Assembly (NCBI GenBank): GCA_002685435.1
Contig: NYXD01000115.1
Coordinates: 1-10,493 of the forward strand
Direction: 5' to 3'
DNA: 10,493 nucleotides
Origin: Cryomorphaceae bacterium
GTDB lineage: Bacteria; Bacteroidota; Bacteroidia; Flavobacteriales; Schleiferiaceae
Of the stretch, positions 8,001-10,493 are shown in pieces; positions within the stretch are counted from its first letter, which is position 1, and every line of letters begins with the position of its first letter. The notes under the pieces were generated by a model that saw only the letters and a program-made list of their open reading frames with translations, was not told where the DNA came from and ran no database searches. The position numbers were made by a program, and so were the translations under genes.

Positions 8001-8244
8001 TTTGACCGTTATTCGTACTGACCCATAACCCACCACTCGCCGAACCAGCATATAAAGTGGTCGCCGTTTGCGGATGTGCAGCGATGCATGTCACCCGGCC
8101 ACTCATTCCGGCCGGACCAATATTACGGGCGCTCAATCCCTCCATAACCTGTTCTAAAGGTGTGACTTTCTCTTGCGCTTGAATACCAAAAACAGCACCC
8201 AAAAGGACGGCTGTGATCAGCACTTTAATTCTATTCTTACTCAT
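5086..8244 (-). CDS. Exported ten-Asp-box beta-propeller (sortilin/VPS10-like, BNR repeat) protein
   Basis: A 1052-residue protein of the family often annotated as VPS10-domain, WD40/YVTN/BNR-like or 'glycosyl hydrolase'; no enzymatic activity can be read from it. A signal peptide covers residues 1-23 (ends IQA-QEK). Ten Asp-box motifs (SxDGGxxW type) occur at 76, 130, 180, 238, 289, 335, 379, 519, 587 and 686, which fits a ten-bladed sortilin-like propeller. The largest gap, 387-518, may hold an insertion or blades with decayed motifs. GTFGRGAWVIDD (720-731) is the family's propeller-closing motif. A beta-rich segment follows (about 745-885), then a charged, largely helical tail (about 893-1052). 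No T9SS sorting domain or lipobox is seen, so the protein is probably periplasmic. The start at 8244 is fixed by the signal peptide. It is monocistronic, convergent with the protease and divergent from the next gene. The role is unknown; protein or peptide binding is a guess from sortilin. Confidence 0.9.
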   Translation of the reverse strand: MSKNRIKVLITAVLLGAVFGIQAQEKVTPLEQVMEGLSARNIGPAGMSGRVTCIAAHPQTATTLYAGSASGGLWVSTNNGQNWSPLFQNEKVASIGAVAIDPKHPDIIYVGTGEGNPRNSQTSGYGLYKSYDGGQSWECIGLEQTRTIHRILINPENTDEVYVGATGSAWGDSPRGVFKTTDGGRNWTNSLYINDRTGAGDLVMDPNNPKKLIANMWEYCRAPWFFTSGGPSGGLFITYDGGENWKKLGEDEGLPKGDLGRMGLGIAPSNSNIVYALIETSKKNGVYKSKDGGKNWFKVTESEQAGNRPFYYADLRVDPQNPDRLYSLWTYVTRSDDGGKNWKTITPYNRIHPDHHAMWIDPANPAHIVEGNDGGMNISYDYGESWHFVENLPLAQFYHINIDNQLPYNVYGGMQDNGSWMGPAYSLTTDGIRNEEWNELFFGDGFDVVPIPGRTDAVYAQSQEGNVGLVNTETGYSALIKPVHPDGERLRWHWNAPIALDPHKPETNLYFGSQYVHKSTDNGKNWTIISPDLTTNDPEKQKQLESGGLTYDVTGAENHTCVLAIAPSALDEKVIWAGSDDGKLHVTLDGGANWTDISNKLKGLPEGCWIPQIRASDYDKGTAWVVVNDYRRNNWSAYLYKIEGFGKKVTRVVDDGDIFGPVLSVWQDPVEQNLIFVGGEYGLYASIDGGNSFAKWTKNIPTVQVMDMAFQAREKDLVLGTFGRGAWVIDDIEPLRVLAAGKDLNAPAFFEPPTAYQWERKQSPGVRFAGMSTFRGENRPFGARMTAYLPEVADDNKKKLRVDYQNESGDTVYTQYLKVKESGLQNWRWAMWEKGAEYPRFKVRKAEKEQSDRRGAPVLPGKYAVTINWDGQSVTQSLNVEYDYRMNSWVSEEDLVARREAFKAIEGIEADLDLAVQSLAQANENIERLQSLLQREPYASDSALVDTVKVTAKALEAARHHVFGKKETKGYFEQPEVWSSQWGSSLWQLLSSASAWESNEQALFDQLAKRTKEATETVMTFLFEDYNSLLEYLENHPVDVMVPTKIEKEIRK

Positions 8245-8397
8245 CGATCGCTATTTAATCTTCTCTGTTCTTATTATTTACACCCTTCGAGGATTTCGAA
8301 AACAAACGTTTCACCGCGCTATCATTGGGTAACGGCGCGTTTGGACGGGAAAAGTTACACAATATTGGTATACCTTTAGACGAAACAATCCTACCTT
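8245..8397. promoter_or_regulatory. Divergent intergenic region between the propeller gene and the putative barrel gene
   Basis: These 153 nt must contain the starts of both divergent transcripts, but no TTG-N21-TAnnTTTG pair is convincing on either strand. The closest -7 on the plus strand is TACCTTTA (8371-8378), with no correctly spaced TTG. Two 8-bp palindromes lie side by side, TTTCGAAA (8294-8301) and AAACGTTT (8304-8311). CAAACG (8303-8308) can also pair with CGTTTG (8338-8343). These are possible operator sites but may be chance. Confidence 0.35.
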
Positions 8398-8961
8398 ATG
8401 AAAGTACTTAAACAATGGAGCCTTGGTGTCCTTTTCTTGTTGTCTTTTAGTAATCTGCAAGCCCAATACCGCGAAGTAGGCCTGGTTACTTCAGCATCCA
8501 TGGGCATCATGTACGGTCCCGTGCTTGATGCACGTCCTGTATATAAATGGGGGAAATCGATTTCTCGTGTGTCTACCATTCGTGCAGAACGTACGTATAT
8601 GAATTACGCTCAATACCAAGATAATAACTACTTCAGTTTAAGCACCGGATTTTTTGCCGGCCAAGAATGGCGTAAACCCATGGCCGATCGACTCTACTTC
8701 ATACACGGCCCTGAAATAGGGACCTACTATTCTTCAAGTGTAAATTATTCGAATATTGCCCCTAGTTTGCGGTATCAATTCGGCGCACTTTTCCAAATAA
8801 ATACCCGCTTCAACATTGTGCTTACTGCTCCTATGTCGTTAACAACTTCTTTCGGGAAATCTGACGGGCAGTGGAATCAAAGCGCCTTCAACATAGGACT
8901 GTTTAATGAAAATAATCTCTTGACATTAACCTATGTCTTCAAAAATCAAACAACGGAATAA
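8398..8961 (+). CDS. Small exported protein, putative outer-membrane beta-barrel
   Basis: A 187-residue protein that I do not recognise as a named family. A clear signal peptide covers residues 1-22 (basic N-terminus, core LGVLFLLSF, cleavage near LQA-QYR). The mature part alternates polar and hydrophobic/aromatic residues in short strands, with many Tyr, Phe, Ser and Asn, and has no cysteine. It ends with LLTLTYVFKNQTTE, close to the aromatic-terminated last strand of outer-membrane barrels. The length would suit a barrel of about eight strands, which is an inference. The ATG at 8398 fixes the signal peptide and lacks a Shine-Dalgarno sequence. The next gene starts about 52 nt downstream on the same strand, so the two may form an operon. 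Nothing in the sequence tells what it transports or binds. Confidence 0.75.
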   Translation: MKVLKQWSLGVLFLLSFSNLQAQYREVGLVTSASMGIMYGPVLDARPVYKWGKSISRVSTIRAERTYMNYAQYQDNNYFSLSTGFFAGQEWRKPMADRLYFIHGPEIGTYYSSSVNYSNIAPSLRYQFGALFQINTRFNIVLTAPMSLTTSFGKSDGQWNQSAFNIGLFNENNLLTLTYVFKNQTTE

Positions 8962-9013
8962 ACACATCTCTAATAAAGGGGTAAACAGCAAGAACTTTAA
9001 CCTGTTCACTAGA

Positions 9014-10261
9014 ATGATTAAATCCATACATCGGCTCGTATTTAGTTCACATCTGACTTTTTACATCCTTATGGGTTGTGCGCATTTTATGAATGGGCAA
9101 GAAGTAAAAACTGCTGAATTCATAAGTGCTGTTCAACAGCTTCAAAGTGGTGAAATAGACTCCTTGACCTTGTCTTATGAAGGATCACTCCCGTTTAAAC
9201 AATTCCAGTTTGAAGGTTGGGAGTATTTTAATAAACATGAACTGAAAGGCATTGAGCGTAAGCCACTATCGGCGTCAAATTTTCGTCCATTGGTAAAGGA
9301 GGATATCATACAAATAAAAGACAACTGTATTGTACTCATCCTAACAAAGAAAGGTGGCTGGAAAAAGCGAATTGGAACTTTTGATTTTACGGGTACGCCA
9401 ATACAAAGTTTTCTTATTCACGATCATTACGGTTATCTGTATGAGAAAAACTACCGTTCTTTTTCATTCTCCGAGCCGTTTAGGTATAATACAACATCCG
9501 ATTGCTTTGAATTCTATCAGGTCATTTACGGCTATGAGCCTATCCCATCATTAGAGAACCCCACGCAGGATCCTATTTACCTTCAATCTTACCATCAGCT
9601 CAGTATTACCTCTGCCGGTGAATTTCAGATGATTTTGTCTGAAAACGCGCCTGATATTCTCTTTAGTAGACATGCTTATAAGCCAAAAACGCATACGGTT
9701 GAATATGAAGGTGTGCGCATCATTTATGTAAGTAACCTAAACCTACCTGAATTAGAGTTGTGGACACAAACCCACACAACATTCTCAGATATGGAATCTC
9801 ACGATAGTATTGTTATACCGCTCTCGTATGGCGCAATATGGTACGATCAATTCTTTTTTGTGGATACCGCTGTAGGGTATTCCATTGTTAACGTTTCCCA
9901 GTATCACGAGAATGTAATGGTTTTTCCTGGCGATGGTACGATGTGCACATTAGAAAATTGGAAACGATACCGCTCTTCCTGGGAAGATTTAGGCTGCAAG
10001 AATGGCTTTTTTAACACGAAATATTATACCGCCTCGGAACTTCGTTTATTCCCAAATTACGATGACAATCAACTTTATGCTGCATTCTCAGCAGCTTGTG
10101 GCGAACCTGTAAAAAACAACAATGAAAATATAGGCGTTGCAACTCCTGACATTAATAACCCAAGGATTGTATTGCATCAAGTTGTTGTCCGTATAACCAT
10201 TGAAGGGCCAAGAGGAATCGAAATGAAATATCTTGTATTTCAAATAGCAAATAGCTGTTAA
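9014..10261 (+). CDS. Exported protein of unknown function
   Basis: A 415-residue protein from the ATG at 9014; no known domain recognised. An upstream in-frame ATG at 8933 would give 442 residues, overlap the preceding gene by 29 nt and place 27 polar residues ahead of the signal peptide, so 9014 is preferred. Residues 1-29 are a signal sequence (hydrophobic stretch around LTFYILMGCAHF, cleavage possibly after NGQ). LMGC at 19-22 also resembles a loose lipobox, so a lipoprotein cannot be excluded. The mature part is mixed and strand-rich, with many Tyr, Phe and Trp, six further cysteines, and no T9SS sorting domain or enzyme motif. The middle (about residues 90-260) has aromatic-rich strands reminiscent of an MORN- or lipocalin-like beta fold, but this is impressionistic. 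It looks slightly more AT-rich than its neighbours. It may be cotranscribed with the putative barrel gene. Confidence 0.72.
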   Translation: MIKSIHRLVFSSHLTFYILMGCAHFMNGQEVKTAEFISAVQQLQSGEIDSLTLSYEGSLPFKQFQFEGWEYFNKHELKGIERKPLSASNFRPLVKEDIIQIKDNCIVLILTKKGGWKKRIGTFDFTGTPIQSFLIHDHYGYLYEKNYRSFSFSEPFRYNTTSDCFEFYQVIYGYEPIPSLENPTQDPIYLQSYHQLSITSAGEFQMILSENAPDILFSRHAYKPKTHTVEYEGVRIIYVSNLNLPELELWTQTHTTFSDMESHDSIVIPLSYGAIWYDQFFFVDTAVGYSIVNVSQYHENVMVFPGDGTMCTLENWKRYRSSWEDLGCKNGFFNTKYYTASELRLFPNYDDNQLYAAFSAACGEPVKNNNENIGVATPDINNPRIVLHQVVVRITIEGPRGIEMKYLVFQIANSC

Positions 10262-10303
10262 TATTTAAGTTTTAGCAGGGGGTAAACGCTCTGTATACAG
10301 GCT
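10262..10303. other. Short convergent gap without a clear terminator
   Basis: This gap between the unknown exported gene and the convergent glmS end contains a 10-bp palindrome, CTGTATACAG (10291-10300), but no stem followed by a T run. Transcripts from either side may read into the opposite gene or end by another mechanism. Confidence 0.4.

Positions 10304-10493
<190 letters not shown>

Noticed and set aside
5086..8244. Repeated GG.NW-coding segments, considered as DNA repeats or recombination sites
   Set aside because: They are Asp-box motifs of the propeller with diverged codons; the similarity is at protein level.

Overview
The window looks like a chromosomal stretch of a Bacteroidota bacterium, most likely of the order Flavobacteriales or a close relative. 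The evidence is the gene order rplM-rpsI-rpsB-tsf-pyrH, Bacteroidota-style promoters (TTG, 21 nt, TAnnTTTG), starts without Shine-Dalgarno sequences, and a secreted protease with a type IX secretion (T9SS) C-terminal sorting domain. Base composition is moderate, and nothing suggests a plasmid, phage or transposon. Genus cannot be fixed from the sequence alone.

Region 1 (1-2930, minus strand) is a translation cluster read right to left: rplM (L13, GTG start), rpsI (S9), rpsB (S2), tsf (EF-Ts), then the first 12 codons of pyrH (UMP kinase) at the window edge. A Bacteroidota promoter and a short leader with several small hairpins precede rplM. A terminator-like hairpin lies between rpsB and tsf, with a good -7 box in its loop. 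A strong terminator follows tsf, and pyrH has its own promoter, so the cluster seems divided into rplM-rpsI-rpsB(-tsf), tsf and pyrH transcripts.

Region 2 (2966-5078, plus strand) holds a secreted M43-type zinc metalloprotease. In order it has a signal peptide, the catalytic domain, a PKD-like domain, a jelly-roll-like region and a type A T9SS sorting domain. A bidirectional terminator separates it from the convergent gene that follows.

Region 3 (5086-8244, minus strand) encodes a 1052-residue exported protein with ten Asp-box (BNR) motifs, a sortilin/VPS10-like beta-propeller, followed by a beta-rich linker and a helical tail.

Region 4 (8398-10261, plus strand) has two unrecognised exported proteins in tandem: a small putative outer-membrane beta-barrel and a 415-residue protein of unknown function. 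The window closes with the C-terminus of glmS on the minus strand.

Regions 1 and the glmS end are housekeeping; regions 2-4 are cell-envelope or secreted proteins typical of this phylum. I found no convincing new multi-gene system. The most useful leads are the regulatory architecture of the ribosomal cluster and the uncharacterised gene pair before glmS.
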